DNA of 38,493 nucleotides from DATGFK01 sp040007395 (GTDB lineage: Bacteria; Chloroflexota; Anaerolineae; Aggregatilineales; UBA2796): contig JBDTVG010000276.1 in the NCBI GenBank assembly GCA_040007395.1, positions 1 through 38,493 on the forward strand, given 5' to 3'. Made by a program: the position numbers and the translations under genes. Every line of letters starts with the position of its first letter. The stretch's first letter is position 1. Shown one piece after another: positions 1-8,446 of this stretch. The notes under the pieces are model-generated. The model saw nothing but the letters and a program-made list of their open reading frames with translations, ran no database searches and had not been told where the DNA came from.

Positions 1-175
1 GCTCTGCCTAACTTTCATCCTTGTGGTTGGTAGGTGTCGGGTGACTAGCAATAATCCAGACAAACACAGCAAAATTCAGAAATTTTTCAGAATTATCTGT
101 CTGGCTTTACGTAGAATATAGAAATAGTCTTTTGAATCTGCGTCATCTAAAAAAGGTCAATAAAGGATTTACTGC

Positions 176-883
176 GTGAAGTCCACTATAAGTATCGATC
201 CAAACTTATCGGTTTACCATCTTGTCCAGCGAACCAAAGAGCAGTTAACGCTGCTGAACCATCGACGTACCATGTCACTGATCAGCTACGAAATCGAGAA
301 TGCGATTCTGCTTCATAACGTCCGGGCGCGTCTGTTCGCTGGATTCCAGCGCATGAGCCGGTTTATCCCGCAAATCCCACGCTATACCATCATGGCACAA
401 AATGCGGAATCGATCTACGTTTTTGGCGTGATGGATGTGCAGCCGCCACCAATCGCTAATATCCGCTATATCCCGCTAACCGAAGCACATCAACTGTCGA
501 AAGAATGGTTCGTGGTCGCGGATGCTCGCGACTATTTTAGCGCCCTCGCCACCGAGGAATTAAGCCACATCGAGGATGCCGACGATAAGCGTATGTTTCA
601 GGGAGTTTGGTCGTTTGACGAAGATATTGTGACTATTCTTCAAGAGTGGCTGAGCAGCCTTGTGAACGCTCACGATTTGGGCAATCTCAGTGAGAATCGT
701 AACTATCGCAGCCAGATGAAGATTATGAGCAGCACAATGGGTCGAATGGCAGGCCGCCTCGCCAAGTCGTTCGAGAAGCCGACCACCACAACCCCGAATG
801 CCGTACAAGGTGAAGTCGATACGGCAGTTGAGCAACAATTATCGCCGTCGATCCTGAAAATCGAAGATAAATTGAATGAGTAG
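176..883 (+). CDS. DICT sensory domain protein, stand-alone
   Basis: This 235-residue protein starts at a GTG. Residues about 30-130 read like the DICT domain, a sensory module usually found attached to diguanylate cyclases and two-component proteins. The supporting segments are an IEN..L...VRARLFAGFQRMSRF stretch, then YVFGV.DV.PPP, then YIPL and the EWFVV.DA.DYFSAL block ending in an EE pair. No output domain (GGDEF, EAL, HTH or kinase) follows. The last ~40 residues are polar, Thr-rich and probably disordered. I infer a cytoplasmic sensor or partner protein working with an output protein elsewhere. The next gene on the same strand is a small membrane protein, but the gap does not prove an operon. 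The domain call rests on pattern recognition; the ligand is unknown. Confidence 0.72.
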   Translation: MKSTISIDPNLSVYHLVQRTKEQLTLLNHRRTMSLISYEIENAILLHNVRARLFAGFQRMSRFIPQIPRYTIMAQNAESIYVFGVMDVQPPPIANIRYIPLTEAHQLSKEWFVVADARDYFSALATEELSHIEDADDKRMFQGVWSFDEDIVTILQEWLSSLVNAHDLGNLSENRNYRSQMKIMSSTMGRMAGRLAKSFEKPTTTTPNAVQGEVDTAVEQQLSPSILKIEDKLNE

Positions 884-1043
884 GTCGTGTAGGCAGGCTG
901 CGAATGTTTTCCATGTAACCATCTAGCATCAAGCAATCTGCTCACTTATTGCCGAAACGGAGATCTGAGCCTTTTCATTTCTGTTGGTCGCTTTTATCAT
1001 TCTGAGGATACGAAGCGATGGATCAATCGAAAGCCTTATCTGC

Positions 1044-1787
1044 ATGAATGCTGAAAGAAGACGTTCGATAAAAGCAATTTTTGTGCTGGATGAAATTCAT
1101 TTGCGCGAACTCGACGATATTCTTGCACAACTCGATCAACCTCGACACTATGAAGTCACTGCTGCCGACAGCACCGCGCTGCGCTGTAACGATGTAGAAA
1201 CGCTGGTACGTCAGACTATCCCTACCCGAAGCCTAATCAAGGAGATAGAAGTTACTACGCCGATTTCCGAGCGCCCCAATGCCCGCCTTGTCCTACGGAA
1301 AGCCACCGATCAAGATACGATCTACTATGCGCTGAACGGTAGTGAAACCGAAGTCCCCTATCTCAGCGTAAGACTCAATGAGTGGATAGCCACTCTAGAA
1401 CCTTGGTATGCGCGGTGGACACGGTTCAATATCCTGTTTGCGCTGTCAGCGGTACTGCTGACGCTGGCCTTAGCGCTGGTGTGTGTCATTGGAGGGTTGT
1501 ATGTGTGGTCGTTATCCAGAGGGATTTCGGTGGCGTGGGCCAAGCCTATCGACCCCACACTAACGCTGTACGTTACTGGAATCACGCTGGTCATTCTGAT
1601 CGGTATGGCTGTTGTACTAGGTGCTTTGCGGGCGCGGCTTTTGCCAAGCACAACTTTTGCCATCGGCTATGGATTGCAACGGCACAAGCGGGTCGTACAG
1701 CTTCGGCGTGCTGGGAGCGCTATTTTTGCTATCGGTTTCGCCTTGTTGTGCGGCATTATCGTCAACTGGATTCTGGGTGTACGATAA
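1044..1787 (+). CDS. Small membrane protein with N-terminal cytoplasmic domain
   Basis: I do not recognise this family. From ATG 1044 it encodes about 247 residues: a soluble N-terminal part of ~125 residues containing an acidic helix (VLDEIHLRELDDILAQLD), then three hydrophobic spans at roughly residues 128-155, 173-195 and 223-244. The soluble-domain-plus-TM-bundle layout recalls small membrane effectors and sensors, but no motif supports a function. The frame stays open upstream to a TTG at 984, giving 267 residues. I prefer ATG 1044 because the folded part begins right after it, though its ribosome-binding site is weak. It sits between the DICT gene and the FHA gene on the same strand. 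Function unassigned. Confidence 0.6.
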   Translation: MNAERRRSIKAIFVLDEIHLRELDDILAQLDQPRHYEVTAADSTALRCNDVETLVRQTIPTRSLIKEIEVTTPISERPNARLVLRKATDQDTIYYALNGSETEVPYLSVRLNEWIATLEPWYARWTRFNILFALSAVLLTLALALVCVIGGLYVWSLSRGISVAWAKPIDPTLTLYVTGITLVILIGMAVVLGALRARLLPSTTFAIGYGLQRHKRVVQLRRAGSAIFAIGFALLCGIIVNWILGVR

Positions 1788-1908
1788 AGGAATCCATTTC
1801 CCCATAAAGCAAGAGCATCGCCAACTCGAATAGTCCAACGTTCTGGGTATGCGATAGTGTATAGAAGCAGTTACAAAATGATTATCAATCTTTTATAGGC
1901 TTCCCTGC

Positions 1909-1938
1909 TTGCGCGACATGGCGATATAAGGATACAAT
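1909..1938 (+). promoter_or_regulatory. Putative sigma-70 promoter for the FHA gene
   Basis: TTGCGC at 1909-1914 and TACAAT at 1933-1938 are 18 nt apart, inside the 340-bp gap 1788-2127 before the FHA gene. The same TACAAT -10 hexamer occurs before rplY and trpS, which adds some weight. The 5' UTR would be nearly 190 nt. I see nothing else in this gap except an isolated AAAGGAG at about 2092-2098. Confidence 0.4.
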
Positions 1939-2127
1939 CAACAGAAGATTAAGGTGGACTGTATAGGTAGTCAATCGTGTTATTGTTAAGCAGTAGAAAC
2001 GACAATAAATTACTGGTGAGCGTTGCCAGATCGCAGTCAAGCATCGAACTCGATACACGCGTCAGTATGTCTCAAAGGGGTAAACTAGTCGAAAGGAGTA
2101 AGAGCGCCTTCCCCAGCGTTAAATGCT

Positions 2128-3081
2128 ATGGCTTCTGAGCAAGATAATAAAAAACCTTCGACTGAAAAACCGACCAGTCCTAAACCAGTCGAAAGTACAC
2201 CTGTTAGTAAGGATAGCCCAAATGTGCCTGTCTCTACGCCCACCGAGAACTCCCATGAACAGAGAAAAGGGCATACGGATAGCCTTCTCACACCACTCCC
2301 AACTGTAAAGGATACTCTATCTGTGCCTGCTTCTACCCCAGCACCGACAACTTCTGACCAGAAAAACACAGCGGCGCTGGACAATCTACCGACTCCGCCA
2401 GTTGTCCCGAATGCACAAACTACAGATCGGGTGCATATGCCAAACCGTGCAGGATCTTCCGATAAACCAGAGAAGGACAGTCATGCTTCTCAGAATGGCT
2501 CAGCCCATAACACTGACACTGCGTCCAGCACCGCTGGCAGTGCGAGCAATGGTACGCCCAACACCGGGCTAACCGAAGCCGAAGTTACAGCGTTGGCGCT
2601 GACCTGTGCCGTGTGTGGTCTGGTGAATCGCCCCGGCGAACTCGCCTGCTCACGCTGTGGTAATATTCTGGCAACAGGCGGCACGACCCGTAAACTCAGT
2701 GAAACCAGCGAACCACAAACAACCACCAGTTGGCCTACTGGCGAAGTTATCGTAACCGATCAGGAGCCGATTATCCTTGAGATCGGTGACAAGCAGATTA
2801 CCGTGCCGCTCGCCGAGGTGATTACCATTGGACGCAGCAGCGATATTGCTGGCGACGAAACTCCCGGCGTAGACCTTAGCCCATTTGGAGCCGGAGATCA
2901 GGGCGTTTCGCGCAAGCACATCAAGATCAAGCGCAAGAATATTCTGGTCTACGTGGCGGATCTAGGCAGTCTTAACGGGACACTGCTCAATGGTCGCCGC
3001 CTGATCCCCAATGCGGAGCGTCTGCTGCGAAATGGGGATGAACTTCAGTTGGGTCGCCTTAAAATCCGGGTGAAGTTTTAA
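2128..3081 (+). CDS. Zinc-ribbon and FHA domain protein with long disordered N-terminus
   Basis: The 317-residue product has three parts. Residues 1-150 are a Pro/Ser/Thr-rich, low-complexity segment with repeated TP and SP pairs, probably disordered and a plausible target for Ser/Thr kinases. Residues about 160-180 form a CxxC-x10-CxxC zinc ribbon (CAVCG ... CSRCG). Residues about 225-317 are an FHA domain, with TIGRSS, the SRKHIKI strand-loop and the LGSLNGTLLNGRRL turn that contacts phosphothreonine. FHA domains bind phosphothreonine peptides, so this is likely a cytoplasmic signalling adaptor. The start is odd: the only good Shine-Dalgarno (AAAGGAG, 2092-2098) lies about 30 nt before ATG 2128, and no in-frame start lies closer to it. 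Confidence 0.85.
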   Translation: MASEQDNKKPSTEKPTSPKPVESTPVSKDSPNVPVSTPTENSHEQRKGHTDSLLTPLPTVKDTLSVPASTPAPTTSDQKNTAALDNLPTPPVVPNAQTTDRVHMPNRAGSSDKPEKDSHASQNGSAHNTDTASSTAGSASNGTPNTGLTEAEVTALALTCAVCGLVNRPGELACSRCGNILATGGTTRKLSETSEPQTTTSWPTGEVIVTDQEPIILEIGDKQITVPLAEVITIGRSSDIAGDETPGVDLSPFGAGDQGVSRKHIKIKRKNILVYVADLGSLNGTLLNGRRLIPNAERLLRNGDELQLGRLKIRVKF

Positions 3082-3087
3082 TCGCTT

Positions 3088-4137
3088 TTACAACACAGAT
3101 ACTGTCAGCGCTAGCGCTCGCCGTATATCAGGATGCGTGAAGGCTTCCCAACCTTGGGCGAACGTGTTGAGTAATTCCTGTTTATCGCTCTCACGGATTG
3201 CCATATAACTCAACACACCTGCAATCGGCTGATGCTGATGCGTTTTGCTTGTCTCGCGGGAGGCAGCAATAAAGTCGTGCATCAGATCGACGGCAACTCG
3301 CGCATCCTGTAATTCCCCAAGATGATCCTGAATTGCTTTGGCAGCACTGATCACCGATTTGGCTTCGGGTTGTAGAATCTCGGTAAAGGCTTCGAGCGTG
3401 TAGCGCAGTCCTTTCGCCGCGATTCGCAAGGCGTGGAGTGTATCCAGCGGTGCATTGTCCAGTACGGTTTCGTAGGCTCGCACCGCTTCGTAACGCTCGT
3501 AGATGAGCAGCGGCGCGACATGGCAGACCAGATGCGGCTGCGCTTTATCTGCCATCTCAAGGGCAGCTTTACCGGGATTAGTCACGAATTGGGCAAAGTC
3601 GGCTAAAAACTCCGCGTATTGGTGGCTGTCTAGTGTCTCGATCAAGTCTGTAGTGGCAGCATCAAACTGCTCCTGCCAATTCTTAAGCAGCGCTTGGAAC
3701 CCCTGATCATTGAGATCTGCTTCCACTGACGATGAGGTGGCAGCGTGATCTTCGGCTTTGGCGCGAACCACTTCCAGATCGCGCACAGCACCTAGCGAAC
3801 GGGCCACCTTGCGAAGTTCTTTGGCGAACGGGCGAAGCGCTGAAGTACGATAAAACCCGCCGAAGATGTCCAACGCACTGCGCAGTCGTCGGGTTGCCAC
3901 CCGCATATCGTGGATAGCGTCCTTGTTCTGCTGCCCCTCGCGGACGGGTGCTTCCTGCTCCTGCATTCGGGCAAAATAATAGGCTAGCACTTTGCGTCCG
4001 GCTTCTGCCATCGAGTCGTCAGATTGTAGGCCGGGTTTGTCGGATGGCAGAAACAAGGTAGGGTGCATCCCCGCTTCTTGTACTGCCAGTCTCGCGAGTT
4101 TTTCCCGGTCTTCGTCAGATAAATTAGAATCGAACAT
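3088..4137 (-). CDS. CHAD domain-containing protein
   Basis: This ~349-residue alpha-helical protein carries the CHAD signature twice: IHDMRVATRRLRSALDIF near residues 80-97 and LHALRIAAKGLRYTLEAF in the second half. CHAD domains are helical bundles whose conserved His/Arg/Lys surface binds polyphosphate; many associate with polyphosphate granules or sit beside CYTH phosphatases. No CYTH domain is present here. I chose ATG 4137 because GGAG lies 7 nt upstream; the frame could extend to a TTG at 4152. The start lies 20 nt beyond the stop of queG on the same strand, so the two are probably co-transcribed, although no functional link is obvious. Confidence 0.85.
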   Translation of the reverse strand: MFDSNLSDEDREKLARLAVQEAGMHPTLFLPSDKPGLQSDDSMAEAGRKVLAYYFARMQEQEAPVREGQQNKDAIHDMRVATRRLRSALDIFGGFYRTSALRPFAKELRKVARSLGAVRDLEVVRAKAEDHAATSSSVEADLNDQGFQALLKNWQEQFDAATTDLIETLDSHQYAEFLADFAQFVTNPGKAALEMADKAQPHLVCHVAPLLIYERYEAVRAYETVLDNAPLDTLHALRIAAKGLRYTLEAFTEILQPEAKSVISAAKAIQDHLGELQDARVAVDLMHDFIAASRETSKTHQHQPIAGVLSYMAIRESDKQELLNTFAQGWEAFTHPDIRRALALTVSVL

Positions 4138-4157
4138 AACACTACTCCACAATAAAT

Positions 4158-5309
4158 CTAGGAAACAGAGGGATCGAAGCCGTAACGGAGTTCTTCTCTT
4201 ACTTGCGGATCGGTCTCTGTTTTTAAAAGGCTAATGAGCATATCACACCTTTGTTGTTTCTGGCTACGGGCAAGTGCCCAGACTGCGTGACCGCGTACCA
4301 GCGGATTCGGATCGTGCAATAGATCGCATAGGGGCGCTACTACCGCTGGATCGCCCCAGTTGCCTGCTGCAATACAGGCATTCCGCACTAACCGATCTCG
4401 CCCGATACGCTGAATGGGCGACTCCGCAAACCGTTCGCGAAAGGTGAAGGTGTCCATTCGCAGCAGGTCAAGCAACGACGGTGCAACCCGATCTAGACTC
4501 GTCGGGATAAAAGCTGGCTCATGGGTCGGCACCACAAACCGCGAGAACGGACAGACATCCTGACACACATCACACCCATAGATCCAGTTGCCCATCAGCG
4601 GACGCAGCGGACGGTCAATCCAGCCTTTGTGTTCAATCGTCAGATAGCTGATACAGCGCCGTGCATCAAGGACGTACGGCGCTGGGAAAGCATTGGTCGG
4701 ACACGCCGATAGGCAGCGCTGGCAAGAGCCACACATGGTTTCGCGGTGCACCGGATCATAGGTATCGAACACAGCATCGGTCAGGATTTCACCGAGGAAG
4801 AAATAGCTGCCCCGGCGCGGATTGATAAGCAGCGTATTTTTGCCGATAAAGCCCAACCCTGCCTGCTGGGCATGGCTGCGTTCTAACACTGCGCCTGTAT
4901 CCACATAGACTTTGTGTGCCATCTGCTGCCCACTCATCTCACGGAGTCGGGTCGCCAGCATTTCGAGGCGCGGGGCCATGATCTCGTGGTAGTCGCGCCC
5001 CCACGCATAGGCCGCGATTCTGCCACGCGCCGGATCGTTAAGTGTCTGCGACGAAGCGCCCACTATTTGCAGCGCGTGGTAGTCTAACCCCACCATCAAG
5101 ATCGACTGTACACCGGGCAAGATCACGTTGAGATCGCGGCGGCGTGCCTGTCGATCTGTCCGCGCCATGTAGCCCATTTCGCCGTGCATATCAGAGTCTA
5201 TCCAGCGGAAGTAGGCATCCAGACGCGGCGAAGGAACTGCTGGGGCAATCCCTACAGAGTTGAAGCCTAACTCAGCCGCCAGCGCTTTTACAGATTTTTC
5301 CGATAACAT
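4158..5309 (-). CDS. queG: Epoxyqueuosine reductase QueG
   Basis: QueG is the cobalamin and iron-sulfur dependent enzyme that reduces epoxyqueuosine to queuosine at the wobble position of tRNAs with GUN anticodons. The 383-residue sequence has the family's features: an N-terminal region with FNSVGIAPA and YHEIM.PRLE, VDTGAVLERSHAQQAGLGFIGKNT in the middle, and two 4Fe-4S motifs, CGSCQRCLSACP near residue 195 and CDVCQDVCPF near residue 247. A short HEAT-like C-terminus follows (DPNPLVRGHAVWALAR). GGTGGGG just before ATG 5309 serves as the ribosome-binding site. It lies between the beta-lactamase-fold hydrolase (53-nt gap) and the CHAD gene. A decayed copy of its first ~55 bp is present at about 7195-7252. 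Confidence 0.95.
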   Translation of the reverse strand: MLSEKSVKALAAELGFNSVGIAPAVPSPRLDAYFRWIDSDMHGEMGYMARTDRQARRRDLNVILPGVQSILMVGLDYHALQIVGASSQTLNDPARGRIAAYAWGRDYHEIMAPRLEMLATRLREMSGQQMAHKVYVDTGAVLERSHAQQAGLGFIGKNTLLINPRRGSYFFLGEILTDAVFDTYDPVHRETMCGSCQRCLSACPTNAFPAPYVLDARRCISYLTIEHKGWIDRPLRPLMGNWIYGCDVCQDVCPFSRFVVPTHEPAFIPTSLDRVAPSLLDLLRMDTFTFRERFAESPIQRIGRDRLVRNACIAAGNWGDPAVVAPLCDLLHDPNPLVRGHAVWALARSQKQQRCDMLISLLKTETDPQVREELRYGFDPSVS

Positions 5310-5362
5310 GCCCCACCACTATATAAGCTGCGATTTGTCTTGCTTTGCACCCACTTCATTAC

Positions 5363-7168
5363 TTATGGGACAAAAGCCAGCGTCTGCGGTCTGGCAAAAG
5401 TTACCTCACGCAGCTTGTCCGACTCTGCATCACGCACGAGTCTAACCTCAAGGGCTGATCGCTCACTCTCAAAACGGACACTAGCAACAGTCTCACCATC
5501 ACCCTCAAGTACATCGCCAAGTGTCAGAGAACCGTATTGCACACGGAGCGCTTCCAACTGCGGCTGCATCTGACTGAGTATGACTTGCGGTGCAAACAGT
5601 GCTTGAAATTCAGCCTCATCCCATGTATTGATCAGCCGCGCTAATTGTAAGGCAAACTTTTGCATGGCCTCGCTCAAGGGTTTGGCTGCCGTCAATTCCA
5701 AGAACTGCAATCGGGGTGGCACGGTAGGCGCTAGAGTCATGAACACATTCAGCCAGCCGCGTTCGCAGTGCATTGTCCACTCGCCCCGCAGTGCGTTCTC
5801 TGGTTGAAGATCCGTCGCGCTGAGACAAGCCCCCAAGTCTGCCCGCAGTCGCTCGAACTGTGCTTGGCGTTTGGCAATGGGCATATCCTGAAAAAACGAC
5901 TCTGTGGCTAATGCGCTGACTTCGGCCTCATCCCACTGTTCATATAAGCGCATAATGCTGGCGCGGGCTGCTAGCAATGTTGGTGCAATCGGTAGGACAC
6001 GCGGTTTCAAGCTACCTGTTTTATGCAAAGCAGTGAGTACTTCAGTGATACGCGGAGAAACGGAGATGTAAGTCAAGTTGGTGAACGCTACGATCCCGAT
6101 CCCATAGTCAGGCAGCAAGCGATAAAATGTCCCGTAGCCGGGCAGCCCGCCACCGTGTGCTACGCTGTAGCCAAATAGTGATTCCGTACTCGATACTAGT
6201 CCGTAACCATAACCATCGCTCTGAACCACTGTCGCCGCGTCGGGAGTGGGGCGCAGCGTGGTTAGCGAGCGATGTCGCCACGCCTGCTGCATTTCCCGCG
6301 CAGAGCTACGCCGGATCGGGCCATTCTCCGGTTCATTGCGAGGCGGGAACGCCGCCAGCAGAAACGCCATATAGCGTGCGAAATCAGTGATTGTCGTGAA
6401 CAGTCCACCCATCGCGCCGAACGTACCGTCTGACAGCGGTGGTTCCTCGACCCACTCGTTTTCTTCGAGTCGGTAGCCCATCGCCAGCCGTTCTGGTGGA
6501 GCCATACTGACATCATAGGTGCTGGAACTCATGCCAAGCGGATCAAGAATATTGCGCTTGGCATAGCCCTGATAGGGCATACCAGAGACATTCGTCACCA
6601 CCCGCCCCAGAATTGCATAGCCAAAATTAGAATATTCGAACGTTATGCCGGGCGGGTTTGAGAAAGAAATTCCTTCATCCAGCCAAGCGGAAAGCTGATC
6701 CTCACTCGCGCCTAGCTGACGATCTGCCCAAGGATCGTCCTGCGGAAACCCCTCAGACATGGTGAGCAACTGCCGAATCGTGATGGGTGCCGAGTCGCGA
6801 GTTGGGTAGCGCAGCGCCGCCAATTCCGGTACGTAATCCGCCACCGGATCGTCCAAGCGCAGTTTGCCCTCGTCGCGCAACTTCACTACCGACATTGCCG
6901 TGAAACTCTTGGTCATCGAAGCAATACGGAAAATACTATCGGGCGTGACTACTTCTTTGGTGCTGGTGTTTTGCACCCCAACTCCGCCCGCATAGACTAA
7001 CTCGCCATCTAACACGACTCCGAAAGCCAAACCGGGGGTGCGTTTCTGCGTCGCGAATTCTTGGAATAGCCGGGCGACCTGCGGAAAAGCGGAGGCGAGT
7101 TTCTCACGGCGGTTTGGATCAACAAATTGTGGAATTGGAAAAGCAACGGAGTTTTCTTGTGCAGGCAT
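5363..7168 (-). CDS. Serine beta-lactamase-fold hydrolase with duplicated C-terminal domain
   Basis: Residues about 20-390 form a class C beta-lactamase/penicillin-binding-protein-like domain: SMTK near residue 86 (SxxK nucleophile and base), YSN near 178 (YxN) and HGGG near 339 (the usual HxG/KTG position). Such proteins act as D-aminopeptidases, esterases or peptidases; the substrate cannot be read from sequence. The C-terminal ~200 residues appear to contain two related units, each opening with WDEAE..AL and resembling the small DUF3887-like domains often fused to hydrolases. I see no convincing signal peptide. ATG 7168 is preferred because AAAGGAG lies 11 nt upstream; the open frame reaches a TTG at 7210 inside a queG relic. 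It is probably the first gene of a run with queG and CHAD. Confidence 0.85.
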   Translation of the reverse strand: MPAQENSVAFPIPQFVDPNRREKLASAFPQVARLFQEFATQKRTPGLAFGVVLDGELVYAGGVGVQNTSTKEVVTPDSIFRIASMTKSFTAMSVVKLRDEGKLRLDDPVADYVPELAALRYPTRDSAPITIRQLLTMSEGFPQDDPWADRQLGASEDQLSAWLDEGISFSNPPGITFEYSNFGYAILGRVVTNVSGMPYQGYAKRNILDPLGMSSSTYDVSMAPPERLAMGYRLEENEWVEEPPLSDGTFGAMGGLFTTITDFARYMAFLLAAFPPRNEPENGPIRRSSAREMQQAWRHRSLTTLRPTPDAATVVQSDGYGYGLVSSTESLFGYSVAHGGGLPGYGTFYRLLPDYGIGIVAFTNLTYISVSPRITEVLTALHKTGSLKPRVLPIAPTLLAARASIMRLYEQWDEAEVSALATESFFQDMPIAKRQAQFERLRADLGACLSATDLQPENALRGEWTMHCERGWLNVFMTLAPTVPPRLQFLELTAAKPLSEAMQKFALQLARLINTWDEAEFQALFAPQVILSQMQPQLEALRVQYGSLTLGDVLEGDGETVASVRFESERSALEVRLVRDAESDKLREVTFARPQTLAFVP

Positions 7169-7194
7169 ATATAAATCGACTCCTTTTGTTCCTA

Positions 7195-7252
7195 GGAGAA
7201 TTGAAGCCAAAATTCAGCCGTCAGCGCGTTTACAGATTTTGCTGATAATAGA
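7195..7252 (-). pseudogene. Decayed duplicate of the 5' end of queG
   Basis: Read on the minus strand, this segment matches the first ~55 bp of queG (5250-5306) with roughly ten substitutions and two single-base indels. A frame across it gives LLSAKSVNALTAEF against LSEKSVKALAAEL in QueG. The ATG is not kept and the indels break the frame. It lies directly upstream of the hydrolase gene, which is itself directly upstream of intact queG. The hydrolase is therefore bracketed by two copies of the queG 5' end, consistent with insertion or tandem duplication followed by decay. Confidence 0.75.
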
Positions 7253-7326
7253 GTCATCCAAGACCTGATCGATCTAATTGATAAAACTGTTGCGCTTTTT
7301 CGAGCGGTTATTGAAGGGCAGAAACC

Positions 7327-8166
7327 ATGCAAATCGAACACCACACGATTGAGCGCGATGGCTATCACTGGCATGTTGTTACGAGTGGCCCGGTTGATGC
7401 GCCGCCTGTGTTGATGCTCCACTGCTGGACGGGTAATTGGACGCTATGGGAAAAGACAATGCAGCACCTTGACGGACAATATCGCTTTATCGTACCCGAT
7501 CATTTGGGGTTCGGGCAGAGCGATAAACCCAGAGGCCAATTTTATGCTATCGATCAACAGGCCGAGCGATCCCTGCACATTTTGAAATGTTTTGGCTACG
7601 AGCGAGCCACCGTCATCGGTCACAGTATGGGTGGGCAGATCGCCCTGACACTTGCCGCAATACACCCCGAAGCCGTCGAACGCTTGATCGTGGTCGATCC
7701 CTCCGTAACGGGGAACCTGCATTGGTTGCTTCAATTAGCTGGGTTATGGTTCGTCCCTGTCTTGCGGGGAATCACATGGCCTATCGTGACAGGAATCAAC
7801 CTAGGCTTACGCTTCCCATCTCTGGGACTCCACTCAATGCGGATGTACTTTGCTGAACCGTTTGCCCAGCGTGAAGCGGCACTCTATTGGGCGGCCCAGA
7901 CCATTGCTGACGGGCAGGTTTATTCTTCGGCGTGGGCATACAAGGCGATTGTCGCATGGGATGTGACTCCGCTGCTTTCAAAGATCAGTGCGCCAACGCT
8001 GGCATTATGGGGTCTAGCAGATTACTGCACCCCCATCAGCGAATGCGATGTGCTGGCAACGCATATTCGAGATTTTCGGGCAGTGCGGCTCTCGAAAGTA
8101 GGGCATTTTCCAATGATTGAAGCATGGGAACAATATATCAGTCAGGTACAGGGCGGTCTGACATAA
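7327..8166 (+). CDS. Alpha/beta hydrolase
   Basis: The 279-residue protein has the alpha/beta-hydrolase layout. After the oxyanion strand (VLMLHCWTG) comes DHLGFGQSDKP, then the nucleophile elbow GHSMGG at residues 98-103 with Ser100 as nucleophile. A lid region is followed by the acid loop LWGLADYCTPI, and the catalytic histidine lies in VGHFPMIE near the end. This matches esterases and C-C bond hydrolases of the MhpC/haloperoxidase-like group; the substrate is not predictable. It is divergent from the beta-lactamase-fold hydrolase, the two starts being about 160 bp apart around the queG relic. The ribosome-binding site (AAGGG) is moderate. Confidence 0.88.
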   Translation: MQIEHHTIERDGYHWHVVTSGPVDAPPVLMLHCWTGNWTLWEKTMQHLDGQYRFIVPDHLGFGQSDKPRGQFYAIDQQAERSLHILKCFGYERATVIGHSMGGQIALTLAAIHPEAVERLIVVDPSVTGNLHWLLQLAGLWFVPVLRGITWPIVTGINLGLRFPSLGLHSMRMYFAEPFAQREAALYWAAQTIADGQVYSSAWAYKAIVAWDVTPLLSKISAPTLALWGLADYCTPISECDVLATHIRDFRAVRLSKVGHFPMIEAWEQYISQVQGGLT

Positions 8167-8181
8167 CGCGCTACCGTCCAA

Positions 8182-8301
8182 GGCAATTGGATCAAAACCT
8201 GCCTAGCCGTTGGGACGATATTCTACCCGGCAAGAAATAGATAACTGTTTCGCGCTGGGTAGGATGCCGCACGCGGTTTGGTAGGTTTTGATCCGATTGC
8301 C
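8182..8301 (+). ncRNA. Long palindrome, candidate structured RNA
   Basis: Bases 8182-8203 pair with 8280-8301 over 22 positions with no bulge, including two G-U pairs. Inside, 8205-8210 can pair with 8273-8278 and 8220-8231 with 8254-8265 (12 pairs), leaving a ~22-nt apical loop. All six non-Watson-Crick positions are G-U when read on the plus strand and none is A-C, as expected for a plus-strand RNA. The 3' edge (8297-8302) can alternatively pair with 8309-8314. It is far longer than an intrinsic terminator and has no T-tract. It lies between the hydrolase stop and the rplY promoter. No known family recognised; a MITE-like element is the main alternative. Confidence 0.5.
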
Positions 8302-8323
8302 CTAATTGGGGCAAACCTTACGC

Positions 8324-8352
8324 TTGACGCTGTGCCGCCTAACCGTTACAAT
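8324..8352 (+). promoter_or_regulatory. Sigma-70 promoter for rplY
   Basis: TTGACG at 8324-8329 and TACAAT at 8347-8352 are separated by exactly 17 nt. Transcription would start near 8360 and leave a leader of about 90 nt before ATG 8447. The structured palindrome lies upstream of this promoter, so it would not be part of a transcript from here. Confidence 0.7.
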
Positions 8353-8446
8353 GGCACGGTTTATAGTCCCGTAACTTTTCTGTAGATCCCTCCGCGTTCA
8401 CGATGAGACTCTTGGCGCGGCTGACTGGACGTTTGAGGAGAATTCG

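Noticed and set aside
51..104. CCAGACA/TGTCTGG inverted repeat with two TTCAGAA boxes inside
   Set aside because: Could be an operator for the DICT gene, but the arms are only 7 bp and AT-rich sequence gives such matches easily.
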